A stretch of DNA of 64,000 nucleotides from Candidatus Eiseniibacteriota bacterium (GCA_016215625.1 JACRIW010000075.1:33373-97372), one strand, 5' to 3'; shown: positions 1 to 9,939, numbered from the stretch's first letter. Numbers and translations are program-made. The notes: generated by a model from the letters alone, not told the origin.

Positions 1-47
1 TCGACGGCCACGCGGACGATGCCGCGGGCGAAAGGACCACCGAGACG

Positions 48-2774
48 ATGCCGGACGGCCGGCCGGACCCCGAAGCGCTTCTCGCCAGCCTGCGCGAGCA
101 GGAAGCGACCGCGAAGCGCGCGAAGCTCAAGATCTTTCTCGGTGCCTCGGCGGGCGTCGGCAAGACCTACGCGATGCTCGTCGAGGCGCACGAGCGCCGC
201 CGTGCCGGCGCCGACGTGGTCGTCGGGCTCGTCGAGACGCACGGCCGTCGCGAGACGCAGGCGCTGCTCGAGGGCCTCGAGCTCCTGCCCCGGCGTTCGG
301 ACGCGCACCGTGGCGTCACGCTGACGGAGTTCGACCTCGACGCCGCGCTCGCGCGACGCCCCGCACTGCTGCTTCTCGACGAGCTCGCGCACACGAACGC
401 CCCCGGCTCGCGCCACCGCCGCCGCTGGCAGGACGTGCAGGAACTGCTCGAGGCCGGCATCGACGTCGCGACCACGCTCAACGTGCAGCACGTCGAGAGC
501 CTCGTGGACGTCGTCGCGCAGATCACCGGCGTCACCGTGCGTGAGACCGTCCCGGACTCGATCCTCGACCGGGCCGACGAGATCGAGGTCGTGGACCTGC
601 CGCCGGACGACCTGCTGCAGCGCCTGCGCGAGGGCAAGGTGTACGTGCCCCAGCAGGCGGAGCGCGCGGCAGAGGGTTTCTTCCGGAAGGGCAACCTGAT
701 CGCGCTGCGCGAGCTCGCCCTGCGGCAGACGGCGCAGCGCGTGGACGCGCAGATGGAGTCGTACCGGCGCGCCGCGGGCATCGCCGAGCCCTGGGCCGTG
801 CGCGAGCGGCTGCTCGTCTGCCTCGGCGACGGCGCGCAGGGTCTTCGGCTCGTGCGCGCGGCGCGGCGCATGGCGGCGGCGCTCAAGGCCGAGTGGATCG
901 TCGCGCACGTCGAGACTCCGGCGGAGCTGCGCGACTCGCGCGGGAAGCGCGATGCGCTCGTGGACGTGATGGGGCTGGCGGAGGAACTCGGCGCCGAAGC
1001 GGTGATGCTCACCGGGCTACGCGCTGCCGACGAGATCCTCGCGTTCGCGCGCGCGCGCCACGTGTCGCGACTCGTGCTCGGCAAGCCCGGCCGGCCGCGC
1101 TGGCAGGAGTGGCTCGGCGGGTCGCTCGTGAGCGAGGTGCTGCGACGCAGCGGCGGGCTCGACGTGCACGTGCTCGCGGGCGAGGACGAGCAGGACGCGC
1201 GCGAACCCGTCGCGGTGCCCACGGCGCCGGCCGCGCCACGCTGGCGCGGCTACGCGGGCGTCGCGCCCGTCGTCGCCGCCTGCTCGCTGCTCGCTTCGTT
1301 CGCGCACGGCCGGATCGACCTTTCGAACATCGTCATGATCTACCTGCTCGGCGTCGTCGTCGTCGCCATGGCGTTCGGGCGCGGGCCGGCGATTCTCGCG
1401 TCGCTCGTGAGCGTGGCGCTGTTCGACTTCTGGTTCGTGCCACCTCACCTCACGTTCGCGGTCTCCGACACGCAGTACCTCATCACGTTCGTCGTGATGC
1501 TCGTCGTGGCCGCGACGATCGGCACGCTCACGGCGCGCATGCGCGAGCAGACGATCGCGGCGCGCACGCGCGAGCGCCGCACCGCCGCGCTCTACCAGCT
1601 CAGCCGCGAGCTCAGCGCGCGGCGCACGCGCGAAGGGCTGCTCGACTCCGCCGTGACGCACATCCGCGACGTGTTCGGGGCGCGCGCCGCGATCCTGCGG
1701 CCGGACGCCGCGGGGCGCCTCGCGGTGGCGGCGGGTGATCGCGAACTGCTCGATTCCGGCGCTCACGAGATGGGCGTCGCGCAGTGGGCGCTCGATCACG
1801 GGCAGCCCGCGGGGCACGGTACGCCGACGCTGCCCGCCTCGCATGCGCTGCACCTGCCGCTCGTCGTCGCGTCCGGCACGATCGGCGTGCTCTCGGTGCG
1901 CGGCGAGGACATGCGGCGCTTCGCGGATCCCGAGCAGCGGCAGTTGCTTCAGACGTTCGCGAACCAGGCCGCGGTCGCGCTCGAACGTGCGGAGCTCGCC
2001 GAACGCGCCGAGCGCTCGCGCGTCGAGACCGAAGCCGAGCGCGCGCGCAACGCGCTGCTCAGTTCGGTGTCGCACGATCTGCGCACGCCGCTCGCGGTGA
2101 TCACCGGCGCCGCGACCGGCCTGCGCGACGCCGCACACTCGATGAGCGAGGAGACGCGCGCCGAGATGGCCGACACGATCGCGACCGAGGCGCAGCGCCT
2201 CAACCGCCTCGTCGGCGAGCTGCTCGACATGACGCGGCTCGAGGCCGGCGCGCTCACGCTGCGGCGCGAGTGGCACTCGCTCCTGGACGTCGTGGGCGGA
2301 ACGCTCGTGCGGCTCGAGCGCAGCGTCCCGGGGCGGCGCGTGACGCTCGACGCGCCGCCGGACCTGCCGCTCGTCCCGCTCGACGACGTGCTCATGGGAC
2401 AGGCCGTGCACAACCTCGTCGAGAACGCACTGCAGGCGTGCGCGCCGGAGGGCCACGTGGCGGTCGCGCTGCGCGTGGCGGGCGACGCGCTCGAGATCGA
2501 GGTGTGCGACGACGGCCCCGGCCTCGCGCCCGGCGAGGCCGAACGCGTGTTCGACAAGTTCTACCGGGGTGGCGCCGGCCGCGACCGCCGCGGTGCGGGA
2601 CTCGGCCTGACCATCTGCCGCGGTATCGTGGAGGCGCACGGTGGCCGTATCGTGGCGGGTAACCGCGACGGTGGAGGCGCGCGCTTCCTGCTGCGGCTGC
2701 CGCTGCCCGAAGCGGCTCCTGAAGTGGATCGCACCCTCGATGCGGAGGACCCGGTGGAGCGGGAGAGGACGTGA
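48..2774 (+). CDS. kdpD: KdpD-type osmosensitive K+ channel sensor histidine kinase
   Basis: N-terminal KdpD domain with GASAGVGKTYAML Walker motif, Usp-like region, TM segment, HisKA SVSHDLRTPL and HATPase motifs (DDGPGL, GAGLGL). Start codon uncertain because the frame is open to the window edge. Confidence 0.95.
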   Translation: MPDGRPDPEALLASLREQEATAKRAKLKIFLGASAGVGKTYAMLVEAHERRRAGADVVVGLVETHGRRETQALLEGLELLPRRSDAHRGVTLTEFDLDAALARRPALLLLDELAHTNAPGSRHRRRWQDVQELLEAGIDVATTLNVQHVESLVDVVAQITGVTVRETVPDSILDRADEIEVVDLPPDDLLQRLREGKVYVPQQAERAAEGFFRKGNLIALRELALRQTAQRVDAQMESYRRAAGIAEPWAVRERLLVCLGDGAQGLRLVRAARRMAAALKAEWIVAHVETPAELRDSRGKRDALVDVMGLAEELGAEAVMLTGLRAADEILAFARARHVSRLVLGKPGRPRWQEWLGGSLVSEVLRRSGGLDVHVLAGEDEQDAREPVAVPTAPAAPRWRGYAGVAPVVAACSLLASFAHGRIDLSNIVMIYLLGVVVVAMAFGRGPAILASLVSVALFDFWFVPPHLTFAVSDTQYLITFVVMLVVAATIGTLTARMREQTIAARTRERRTAALYQLSRELSARRTREGLLDSAVTHIRDVFGARAAILRPDAAGRLAVAAGDRELLDSGAHEMGVAQWALDHGQPAGHGTPTLPASHALHLPLVVASGTIGVLSVRGEDMRRFADPEQRQLLQTFANQAAVALERAELAERAERSRVETEAERARNALLSSVSHDLRTPLAVITGAATGLRDAAHSMSEETRAEMADTIATEAQRLNRLVGELLDMTRLEAGALTLRREWHSLLDVVGGTLVRLERSVPGRRVTLDAPPDLPLVPLDDVLMGQAVHNLVENALQACAPEGHVAVALRVAGDALEIEVCDDGPGLAPGEAERVFDKFYRGGAGRDRRGAGLGLTICRGIVEAHGGRIVAGNRDGGGARFLLRLPLPEAAPEVDRTLDAEDPVERERT

Positions 2775-3472
2775 GCGGCACGAACGCTGCGCTGGTGCTC
2801 GTGGTGGACGACGACGTGCCGATCCGGCGCTTCCTGCGCGCGGGGCTCGAGAGCGCGGGCTACCGCCTGATCGAAGCGGCCACGGGCGCCGACGCGTTGC
2901 GCGAAGCCTCGACGCGCGCGCCGGACGTCGTGCTGCTCGATCTCGGCCTGCCCGATCTCGACGGATTCGAGGTCGTGAAGCGCCTGCGCGAATGGACGCG
3001 GTTGCCGGTGATCGTGCTGTCGGCGCGCGGGCAGGAGCAGGACAAGATCCGTGCGCTCGACTCCGGCGCGGACGACTACGTGACCAAGCCGTTCGCGATG
3101 GGGGAGCTGCTCGCACGCGTGCGCGCGGCGCTCCGCCACCACGACCGCACGCGCGACGGCGCGGAGGCGAGCGTCGTCCAGGTCGAGGGGCTGCGGGTGG
3201 ATCTCGGCCAGCGCCGGGTGTCGGTGGAAGGGCACGACGTACGGCTCACGCCGATCGAGTACCGGCTCCTCGCCGTGCTCGCTCGGCATGCCGGGCGCGT
3301 GCTCACGCACGAGCAGATCCTGCGTGAGGTCTGGGGGCCGCAGGCGACGGGGCAGCACCACTACATCCGCGTCTACATGGCGCAGCTGCGCCAGAAGCTC
3401 GAGCCCGACCCGCCGCGCCCGCGCTGGCTCGTGAGCGAGCCCGGCGTGGGCTATCGCCTGCGCGAAAGCTGA
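2771..3472 (+). CDS. kdpE: KdpE-type OmpR-family response regulator
   Basis: Receiver domain (VVDDD, LLDLGLPD, TKPFAMGELLARV) plus winged-helix DNA-binding domain; overlaps the kdpD stop. Confidence 0.95.
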   Translation: MSGTNAALVLVVDDDVPIRRFLRAGLESAGYRLIEAATGADALREASTRAPDVVLLDLGLPDLDGFEVVKRLREWTRLPVIVLSARGQEQDKIRALDSGADDYVTKPFAMGELLARVRAALRHHDRTRDGAEASVVQVEGLRVDLGQRRVSVEGHDVRLTPIEYRLLAVLARHAGRVLTHEQILREVWGPQATGQHHYIRVYMAQLRQKLEPDPPRPRWLVSEPGVGYRLRES

Positions 3473-3556
3473 GCGCGGGCCGGCGCGGCAGGGCGTTTTC
3501 GGGTTCGCCCGTCCCTGTGCGAAACTGCCGGCCCATCCACGGAGGACGACTTCCGC

Positions 3557-4648
3557 ATGCGCTGGTCGCTTCGCCTGGGCGCGATCCTGGGTATCCGGAT
3601 CGAGCTCCACGTCACCTTCCTGCTGCTGCTGCTCGCGTACGTCGCGATGTCGCGGGCCGCGAACGCCGCCGAGGTCCTCACGGTCGTCGGGGACGTGCTG
3701 CTGCTGTTCGGGTGCGTGCTGCTGCACGAACTCGGGCACGCGCTCATGGCGCGCCGCTTCGGCGTGAACACGCGCGAGATCGTGCTCACGGGCATCGGCG
3801 GCATCGCGCGCCTCGAGCGCATGCCCGAGCGCCCGCTCCACGAGATGCTCGTCGCGCTCGCCGGGCCCGCGGTGAACGTCGTGCTCGCCACGGTGGTCGG
3901 CATCTTCCTGCTGCAGCGCCACGAGTCGTGGAACGCCATCACCGAGGCCGCCCTCGCCGGGCACGCGCTCGAGTTCCTGTTCTACGTGAACGTGTTCATG
4001 TTCTTCTTCAACCTCGTGCCCGCGTTCCCGATGGACGGCGGACGCGTGCTGCGCGCCGTGCTCGCCATGATGATGCCGTTCGCGCGCGCGACGCGTTACG
4101 CCTCGCTCGTCGGGCAGGGCTTCGCGGTCGTGTTCGCGGTCGTCGGCACGATCGTGACGCAGAACCTCGCGCTCGTGGCGATCGCGCTGTTCGTGTTCCT
4201 GACCGCGCGCGAGGAGCGCGCGCTCGTGCAGACGCGCAGTTCGCTCACCGGCATGCCCGTGAGCGCCGCGATGGTCACCGCGTTCCTGAGCCTCGAGACG
4301 CGCCACGAGCTGTCGCACGCCGTGGACCTGCTGCTCGCGGGCGAGCAGAAGGACTTCCCGGTGCTCGAGGACGGCCAGTTCCTCGGCATGCTCTCGCGCG
4401 ACGACCTGCTCCGCGGCATGCGCACCGAAGGGCCGGACTCGCCGGTCGGGCGCCTCGTGCGGCTCGACGTGTCGCCGATCGAGGCGAGCATGCCGCTCGA
4501 CGCCGCGCTCCAGCGCATGAGCGCCGCACGCCAGAGCGCGCTGCCGGTGATGATGCGCGGCCGGCTCGTGGGGCTGCTCACGCTCGAGAACATCCGCGAG
4601 CTGCTGCTGGTGCAGGAGGCCCGCCAGCGCCACGCTGGTACGGCGTAG
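3557..4648 (+). CDS. Site-2 protease family (M50) with C-terminal CBS domains
   Basis: HELGHAL zinc motif, multiple TM helices, NLVPAFPMDGGRVL motif, C-terminal CBS-like repeats. Confidence 0.9.
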   Translation: MRWSLRLGAILGIRIELHVTFLLLLLAYVAMSRAANAAEVLTVVGDVLLLFGCVLLHELGHALMARRFGVNTREIVLTGIGGIARLERMPERPLHEMLVALAGPAVNVVLATVVGIFLLQRHESWNAITEAALAGHALEFLFYVNVFMFFFNLVPAFPMDGGRVLRAVLAMMMPFARATRYASLVGQGFAVVFAVVGTIVTQNLALVAIALFVFLTAREERALVQTRSSLTGMPVSAAMVTAFLSLETRHELSHAVDLLLAGEQKDFPVLEDGQFLGMLSRDDLLRGMRTEGPDSPVGRLVRLDVSPIEASMPLDAALQRMSAARQSALPVMMRGRLVGLLTLENIRELLLVQEARQRHAGTA

Positions 4649-4651
4649 ACG

Positions 4652-5482
4652 GTGGGCATGAAACGCGTCCTGCACGCGCGCTGGCTCCTGCCCGTGGTCG
4701 TGGGCGTGACGGCGTTCGTGCTGTGGCAGGGCACGCGCGGGCCGCGCTGGCACGACGTGCGGCCCGGCGTCGAGTTCTCGACTTTCGCGGGCGACCCCTG
4801 GTGCCGCTTCGGTTCGTCGTCCATCGCGGTGCTGCGCTGCGATCCCGCGCGCGTGAAGCTGCGCGTGCGGCACTGGTCGCGCTCGGGCGTCGAGACGCCG
4901 CCGAGCATCCTCGGCTGGCACCAGGCGACGCGCGCGATCGCGGTGTTCAACGCCGGGCAGTACTACCCCGACTGGCGCTACATGGGACTGCTCGTGAGCG
5001 ACGGCGACACGGTGTCGTCGCGGCGCCACCCCGAGTTCCAGGGCGCGCTCGTGGGACGTGTGAAGGACGGCCGGCTCGACGCGCGCGTGCTCGACCTCGC
5101 GACGACGCCGCTGCTGCGCGACGAAGGCTGGAGCCAGGTCGCGCAGTCGTTCATGTTGTTCGACCGCGCGGGCGGTGTGCGCGTGCGGCGCTCGAACAAG
5201 ATCGCGCAGCGCACGGCGGTCGCCGAGGACGAGAAGGGCCGTCTCGTCGTGATCGTGACCGAGGGCGGCTACACGATCGCCGACTTCGCCGCGCTGCTGC
5301 GCAAGTCGCCGCTCGGGCTGACGCACGCGATGTCCATGGACGGCGGGCTCGAAGCCGAGCTGGTCGTCGAGACGCGCAACTTCCGCTACGCGAGCTTCGG
5401 CAGCTGGGACGGTATGGGGGCGAGCACCGCGCCGGGCGCCAACGTGCCGCTGCCTGCCGTCATCACGCTGGAGGCACCGTGA
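4652..5482 (+). CDS. Phosphodiester glycosidase / DUF2233-like secreted protein
   Basis: Signal anchor; FNAGQYYPD, SFMLFDRAGGVR, MSMDGGLEAEL motifs typical of the NAGPA/DUF2233 family. Confidence 0.7.
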   Translation: MGMKRVLHARWLLPVVVGVTAFVLWQGTRGPRWHDVRPGVEFSTFAGDPWCRFGSSSIAVLRCDPARVKLRVRHWSRSGVETPPSILGWHQATRAIAVFNAGQYYPDWRYMGLLVSDGDTVSSRRHPEFQGALVGRVKDGRLDARVLDLATTPLLRDEGWSQVAQSFMLFDRAGGVRVRRSNKIAQRTAVAEDEKGRLVVIVTEGGYTIADFAALLRKSPLGLTHAMSMDGGLEAELVVETRNFRYASFGSWDGMGASTAPGANVPLPAVITLEAP

Positions 5483-6030
5483 CCGCCGCGCGTGCGAAGA
5501 GCCCGACATTTCCGTGCGTGCGCTGCGGCCGACCCGTGCGGCGCGCACCCGCGACGAAGCAGCGTCCGCGCACGATCGCGTGCCCGCGCTGCCGCTACCT
5601 GCTCTACGACTATCCGCGTCCCGCCGCGGGCGTGCTGGTGGTGAAGGGCGACGCCGTGCTGCTGCTGCGGCGCGCTCACACGCCGCGCCTCGGCTGCCTC
5701 GACGTGCCCGGCGGGTTCATGGACGCGGGCGAGAGCATCGAGGGCGCCGCGCGCCGCGAACTGCGCGAGGAGACCGGGCTCACGGTCGGCGCGCTCAAGC
5801 CGCTCGGGTTCTATTGGGACACGTACGACCTGCCCGGCTTCGGCAAGTTCCCGACGATGAACTGGTACTTCGTCGGGAAGTGGCGCCGCGGCGTGCCCGT
5901 GGGCGCCGACGACGCCGCGAGCGCCGAGTGGGTGCCGCTGTCGCGGCTGCCGCGCATGAAGGCGGAGTACGCCTGGGAGCACATGCCGGAGCTGTTCGCG
6001 GCGCTGAGGAAATGGGCGAAGCGAGGCTGA
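5479..6030 (+). CDS. NUDIX hydrolase with N-terminal zinc ribbon
   Basis: CxxC...CPRC ribbon followed by Nudix box GGFMDAGESIEGAARRELREETGL. GTG start overlaps the upstream stop; the ORF-track call starting at 3517 is an over-extension. Confidence 0.88.
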   Translation: MTAARAKSPTFPCVRCGRPVRRAPATKQRPRTIACPRCRYLLYDYPRPAAGVLVVKGDAVLLLRRAHTPRLGCLDVPGGFMDAGESIEGAARRELREETGLTVGALKPLGFYWDTYDLPGFGKFPTMNWYFVGKWRRGVPVGADDAASAEWVPLSRLPRMKAEYAWEHMPELFAALRKWAKRG

Positions 6031-6070
6031 GCCTGATTTTTCGCGGGCATCGATGCCGCGACAGTCTCTT

Positions 6071-6649
6071 TCAGCTCCGTGCTTCGCTCGTCGCGCGGTC
6101 GAGGAGGTCGCGGATTCCGAGCTGATCCGCCCAGCGCTCGAGGTAGCCACGATCGAGGCTCGGTCCGCGAACGGCGAGCACTCCCAGCACGTCGGACCAT
6201 TGGCGGTCCGACGTACCGCCGGTGTCGCGATACCAGAGCAGCTTCCTCAGTACGGTGTCCTCAGGCGACTTCACAGGTAATTCGAGCCCGCTCGCGCTGT
6301 CCACGATGCGCTTGGTTCGGCCCTCGAACTCCTGGCGATCGAAGGCCGAAGTTCCGAGCACGAAGCAATCGGCCTTCATGCCGGACTCCGGCGCGATCAC
6401 GTTGAACGAGGACCGATGTTCGACGGCTTCGCGCATCGCGGTTTCGCTCACGTACCATCCGCGCCCGGTGAGAGTACGCGTGAGCATCGGAATCTGCGCT
6501 CCGTCCAACTCGACGATCAGGTCCACGTCGAGCGTCTGGCGCGGATGGCCGTGCAACGTGCTCGCCCACGACCCTCCGAGACAGTGGGCGATACCGAGTC
6601 GATCGAACTCGTCCGTGAGAGAGGTGAGGAAAACGATGGCTTCGGTCAT
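6071..6649 (-). CDS. AbiEii/MenT-like nucleotidyltransferase toxin candidate
   Basis: 192 aa; GGSWASTLHGHPRQTLDVDLIVEL (GS...DxD nucleotidyltransferase signature) and SPEDTVLRKLLWYR; ATG overlaps the stop of the upstream small ORF by 4 nt. Confidence 0.8.
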   Translation of the reverse strand: MTEAIVFLTSLTDEFDRLGIAHCLGGSWASTLHGHPRQTLDVDLIVELDGAQIPMLTRTLTGRGWYVSETAMREAVEHRSSFNVIAPESGMKADCFVLGTSAFDRQEFEGRTKRIVDSASGLELPVKSPEDTVLRKLLWYRDTGGTSDRQWSDVLGVLAVRGPSLDRGYLERWADQLGIRDLLDRATSEARS

Positions 6650-6909
6650 GCCGGCGGCCCGCCCCCAGAGCGCCGCCAGCGCACGATGTCCTCGGCGACG
6701 GCATCGCCGAAGCAGCGCTGAAGGAACAGCACTTGTCGCTCCTCCTCGGTGGCCTCCGGATGCCGCGTCGCGATGTCGGCGCGTACCAGGGCACGCATGG
6801 CATCCGAAGCGTCGAGCGCGATCGCGAGGCGCCGCTCGGGCGGCATGGCGCGATAGCTCTGGATGAGCACCGCTCGCGCTTCTGGGCTGGTGTCTTCGGA
6901 GAACAGCAT
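6646..6909 (-). CDS. Rv0078B/MenA1-related antitoxin candidate
   Basis: 87 aa MLFSEDTSPEARAVLIQSYRAMPPERRLAIALDASDAMRALVRADIATRHPEATEEERQ..., matching the remembered DTSPEA...R..sPerRl.lAl..S...R.L..A.I...HPe.seeE pattern; translationally coupled to the nucleotidyltransferase. Confidence 0.75.
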   Translation of the reverse strand: MLFSEDTSPEARAVLIQSYRAMPPERRLAIALDASDAMRALVRADIATRHPEATEEERQVLFLQRCFGDAVAEDIVRWRRSGGGPPA

Positions 6910-7014
6910 GGCGGCAGTCTGGCCGCGAGGGGGGCGGGCGCGCAAGCGCAGCGTGCCCCTTCGCGGCACCGCCTGCCTCGCCGTGCGCAGGCCGCACCGG
7001 TATTCTGCCGCCCC

Positions 7015-7683
7015 ATGAACCTTCAGGGACGCCATCAGTTGTTCTTCGCCGCACATCCGTGCGGCCACGAGACCTGGCGCGTCGAGCGCGACGCTCGCGG
7101 CGCCGAGCACGCCTCCGGACGCTCCGAGACGCACGCCCCGCACCCGATGCCGGGCGTGATCGAGTGGAGCGCGGCGTGCGACGAGTCGCAGCGCGTGACC
7201 GCGCTCGAGGTGCGCTGGCAGGTGGGCGCCATGAGCGTGCACGCGAAGCACGCCGCCGGCGGAACGCTCGACGCGCAGCGCTGGACGGTGCAGCTCGAGT
7301 ACGGCGGCAACGCGCGCACGCAGGAGGGCGACTACCCCTCGCGCGCGCACGTCGTCTTCGGCTCGCCCGTACTGCAGTCGTGGGTACTGCGCCGGTTCGC
7401 GCTCGCGCCGGGCGCGGAGCACGCGTTCCCCGCCCTCGTCGTGGGGCCGCCGTGGATGATGGTCGAGCCGGGACAGCACACGATCCGCTGCACCGCGGCC
7501 GAGACGCGTGAGACGTGCGAAGGGCCGCGCACGCTCCAGCGCGTCGAATGGACCGACCCCGCGACGCCCGACGCCGGTGAACTGATGCTGTGGATCGACG
7601 GCGACGACGTCGTCCACGAGGCGTGGGAAGGCGCTGGCGCCGTGGCGCCGTCGGCGAAGCTGGTCGAACTGCGCCGCGACTGA
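7015..7683 (+). CDS. Hypothetical protein
   Basis: 222-aa frame with high-GC codon pattern; preceded by TATTCTGCCGCCCC immediately upstream of ATG. Confidence 0.65.
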   Translation: MNLQGRHQLFFAAHPCGHETWRVERDARGAEHASGRSETHAPHPMPGVIEWSAACDESQRVTALEVRWQVGAMSVHAKHAAGGTLDAQRWTVQLEYGGNARTQEGDYPSRAHVVFGSPVLQSWVLRRFALAPGAEHAFPALVVGPPWMMVEPGQHTIRCTAAETRETCEGPRTLQRVEWTDPATPDAGELMLWIDGDDVVHEAWEGAGAVAPSAKLVELRRD

Positions 7684-7726
7684 CGCGCCGAGCATCACAC
7701 GCGGCCAGCGGCCGCGGCCCCTGCCG

Positions 7727-8956
7727 TCATCCGAAAAACAGGTACGTGACCCCGATCGCCGCCAGCACGCCCGCGAACTCCGCGGCGAGCGCGCACGCGA
7801 GCGCGTGCCGCGTCTTCTTGACGCCCACGGAGCCGAAGTACACGGCGAGCACGTAGAATGTCGTCTCGGTGCTGCCCTGGATCACGCAGCTCAGGCGCCC
7901 CGCGAACGAATCGGCGCCCATGGTCTTCATGGTCTCGACCATCATGCCGCGCGCGCCGCCGCCCGAGAACGGCTTGATGAGCGCGGTCGGCAGCGCGTCC
8001 ACCCAGCGCGCGTCCATGGACAGCTGGCCGACGCCGGCACGGATCGCGCCGAGCAGCGCGTCGAGCGCGCCGCTCGCGCGCAGCGCGCCCACGGCGACGA
8101 GGATCGCGACCAGGTAGGGCACGATGCCGATCGCGACCTGGAAGCCTTCCTTCGCGCCCTCGATGAACACTTCGTAGAGCGGGATCTTCTTGATCGCGCC
8201 CGCCACGAGGAACGAGCCGATCAGCCCGATCAGGATCACGTTCGCGAGGATGCCCGACTGCGTCGCGACCGCGGCAGCGTCGAGATGCGAGAAGTGCCAC
8301 ACGAGCGCGGCCATCACGGCGCTCAGGCCCCCGAGCCAGCCGAGCACGACACCGTTGAAGAGGTTGATGCGCTGCACCGTCGCCACGATGAGCAGGCCGA
8401 TCAGGTCGGCGATGTAGGTCGCGATCAGGATCGGCACGAACACGTCGGCCGGGTTCGCGGCGCCGAGCTGCGCGCGGAACGTCATGATCGAGATGGGGAC
8501 GAGCGTCACCGACGACGCGTTCATGACCATGAACAGGATCATCTCGTCGCTCGCCGTGTCCGGCGTCCGGTTGAGCGACTGCAGCTCCTTCATGGCCTTC
8601 AGGCCGAGCGGCGTCGCGGCGTTGTCGAGCCCGAGCATGTTGGCCGAGCGGTTCATCACGATCGCGCCCGAGGCCGGGTGTCCGGCGGGAATGCCGGGGA
8701 AGAGGCGCGCGAACAGCGGGCCGACGAGGCGCGCGATGAGCTCGGTGACGCCGCCCTTCTCGGCGATCTTCATGAAGCCGAGCCACAGCGACATGACGCC
8801 CGTGAGCCCGATCGAGATCTCGAAGGCGGTCTTGGACGAGTCGAACAGCGAGGCGACGACGTCCTTGAGCACGTCGGGCTTGCCGCCGATCGTGGCGGCG
8901 ATCGCGGCGGTGACGAAGGCGATCAGGAAAAGCGCGGTCCAGATCCAGTTGAGCAT
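7727..8956 (-). CDS. SpmA-SpmB fused nucleoside-recognition (Gate) domain membrane protein
   Basis: MNRSANMLGLDNAATPLGLKAMKELQ (SpmA-like) and C-terminal GSTETTFYVLAVYFGSVGVKKTRHA (SpmB-like) in one 409-aa ORF. Confidence 0.88.
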   Translation of the reverse strand: MLNWIWTALFLIAFVTAAIAATIGGKPDVLKDVVASLFDSSKTAFEISIGLTGVMSLWLGFMKIAEKGGVTELIARLVGPLFARLFPGIPAGHPASGAIVMNRSANMLGLDNAATPLGLKAMKELQSLNRTPDTASDEMILFMVMNASSVTLVPISIMTFRAQLGAANPADVFVPILIATYIADLIGLLIVATVQRINLFNGVVLGWLGGLSAVMAALVWHFSHLDAAAVATQSGILANVILIGLIGSFLVAGAIKKIPLYEVFIEGAKEGFQVAIGIVPYLVAILVAVGALRASGALDALLGAIRAGVGQLSMDARWVDALPTALIKPFSGGGARGMMVETMKTMGADSFAGRLSCVIQGSTETTFYVLAVYFGSVGVKKTRHALACALAAEFAGVLAAIGVTYLFFG

Positions 8957-9040
8957 GGGCGGCAGGATGGGAGCGCGGCGCGCGGGGCGTCAAGCACGGA
9001 ACGCCGCGCACCACTCCCGCGGGCGCTTCACCGCACGCGA

Positions 9041-9076
9041 AGAGGGAGGAGCGGACGTGGGTCCACTCCTCCCTCT
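9041..9076. terminator. Strong hairpin terminator candidate between SpmAB-like and DUF4397 genes
   Basis: AGAGGGAGGAG / CTCCTCCCTCT 11-bp perfect stem with an inner GGAC/GTCC. Confidence 0.6.
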
Positions 9077-9099
9077 GTCGAGTACCGAGGAACTGCGGG

Positions 9100-9939
9100 T
9101 CAGTTCGCCTGCATGTCGATCGGGGCGCGCGATCCCGAGAACAGCGACCACGAGCGGGCCAGGTCGGAGTTCACGATCACGCCCGCGCCGAGCGCCTGGG
9201 CGCCGGTGCCACCGAGAAGGCCCTTGGCGTACACCGTGTAGATCTTGCCGGGCTGCAGCGTGACGCCGGGAAGCGGGAGCGCGACCGTGTTCGTGCCCGC
9301 CACGCGGACCTCGAGGTCGTAGGTGCCCGCAGGCAGCGGCGTGAACGCCGTGTACTCGCGGAACGCCTTGTTGCCGAAGACCACGGGGCCTCCGCCGGCG
9401 ACGGCGACGTCCACGGCGGGCGCGTTCGGCGACAGGTGCACGAAGCGGACGTGCGCCTTGCCCATCTCCGGCGCGCGGAGGTCGTCCACGAGCACGAGCG
9501 GCTTGAGGTCGGAGACCGTTCCCGTCGCGAACACCGAGTAGAACGTCCGCGGCGACAGCGTCGCGACCGCGTTGATCACGTTGGTGGACGTGTTGGCGAC
9601 GTTCACGAGCACGCGGCGGGAGCCGGACCACGTGTAGCGGTAGGGCGTGTTGTTCGCGAACACGAGGTCACGGGCGACGGGCTGGATGCCGAGGTTGATG
9701 TCGACGGCCGGAGCGTCGGGCGAGGCGTGCACGAAGAGGATGCGCGAGACGCCGAAGCCGAGCGTGTTGCCGGTCATGGGGCCGGCTTCCGCGCGTGCGC
9801 GGTCCTTGCTGAACATGTCCGTGTCGCGCACGGACGACTCGCCGACGACGGGGGCGACGGGGTTCGCCGCGTCCTTGGAGCAGCCGGTGAGCGTGGCGGC
9901 CGAGAGCGCGACGAGGGCCGCGAAGATGATGCGCTTCAT
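9100..9939 (-). CDS. DUF4397-domain lipoprotein
   Basis: Lipobox LTGC; repeated RILFVHASPDAPAVDI / RFVHLSPNAPAVDVAV typical of DUF4397. Confidence 0.88.
   Translation of the reverse strand: MKRIIFAALVALSAATLTGCSKDAANPVAPVVGESSVRDTDMFSKDRARAEAGPMTGNTLGFGVSRILFVHASPDAPAVDINLGIQPVARDLVFANNTPYRYTWSGSRRVLVNVANTSTNVINAVATLSPRTFYSVFATGTVSDLKPLVLVDDLRAPEMGKAHVRFVHLSPNAPAVDVAVAGGGPVVFGNKAFREYTAFTPLPAGTYDLEVRVAGTNTVALPLPGVTLQPGKIYTVYAKGLLGGTGAQALGAGVIVNSDLARSWSLFSGSRAPIDMQAN

Noticed and set aside
1017-3116. Long antisense ORF over kdpDE (699 aa)
   Set aside because: Arg/His/Ala-rich shadow ORF produced by high GC third positions; the plus strand encodes clear KdpD/KdpE motifs.
3517-5478. Upstream part of the 837-aa ORF before the NUDIX domain
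   Set aside because: Arg-rich out-of-frame extension; real NUDIX start is GTG 5479, coupled to the upstream gene.
2561-5548. 995-aa minus-strand ORF
   Set aside because: Shadow of kdpE, M50 protease and glycosidase-like genes; low-complexity composition with no domain motifs.
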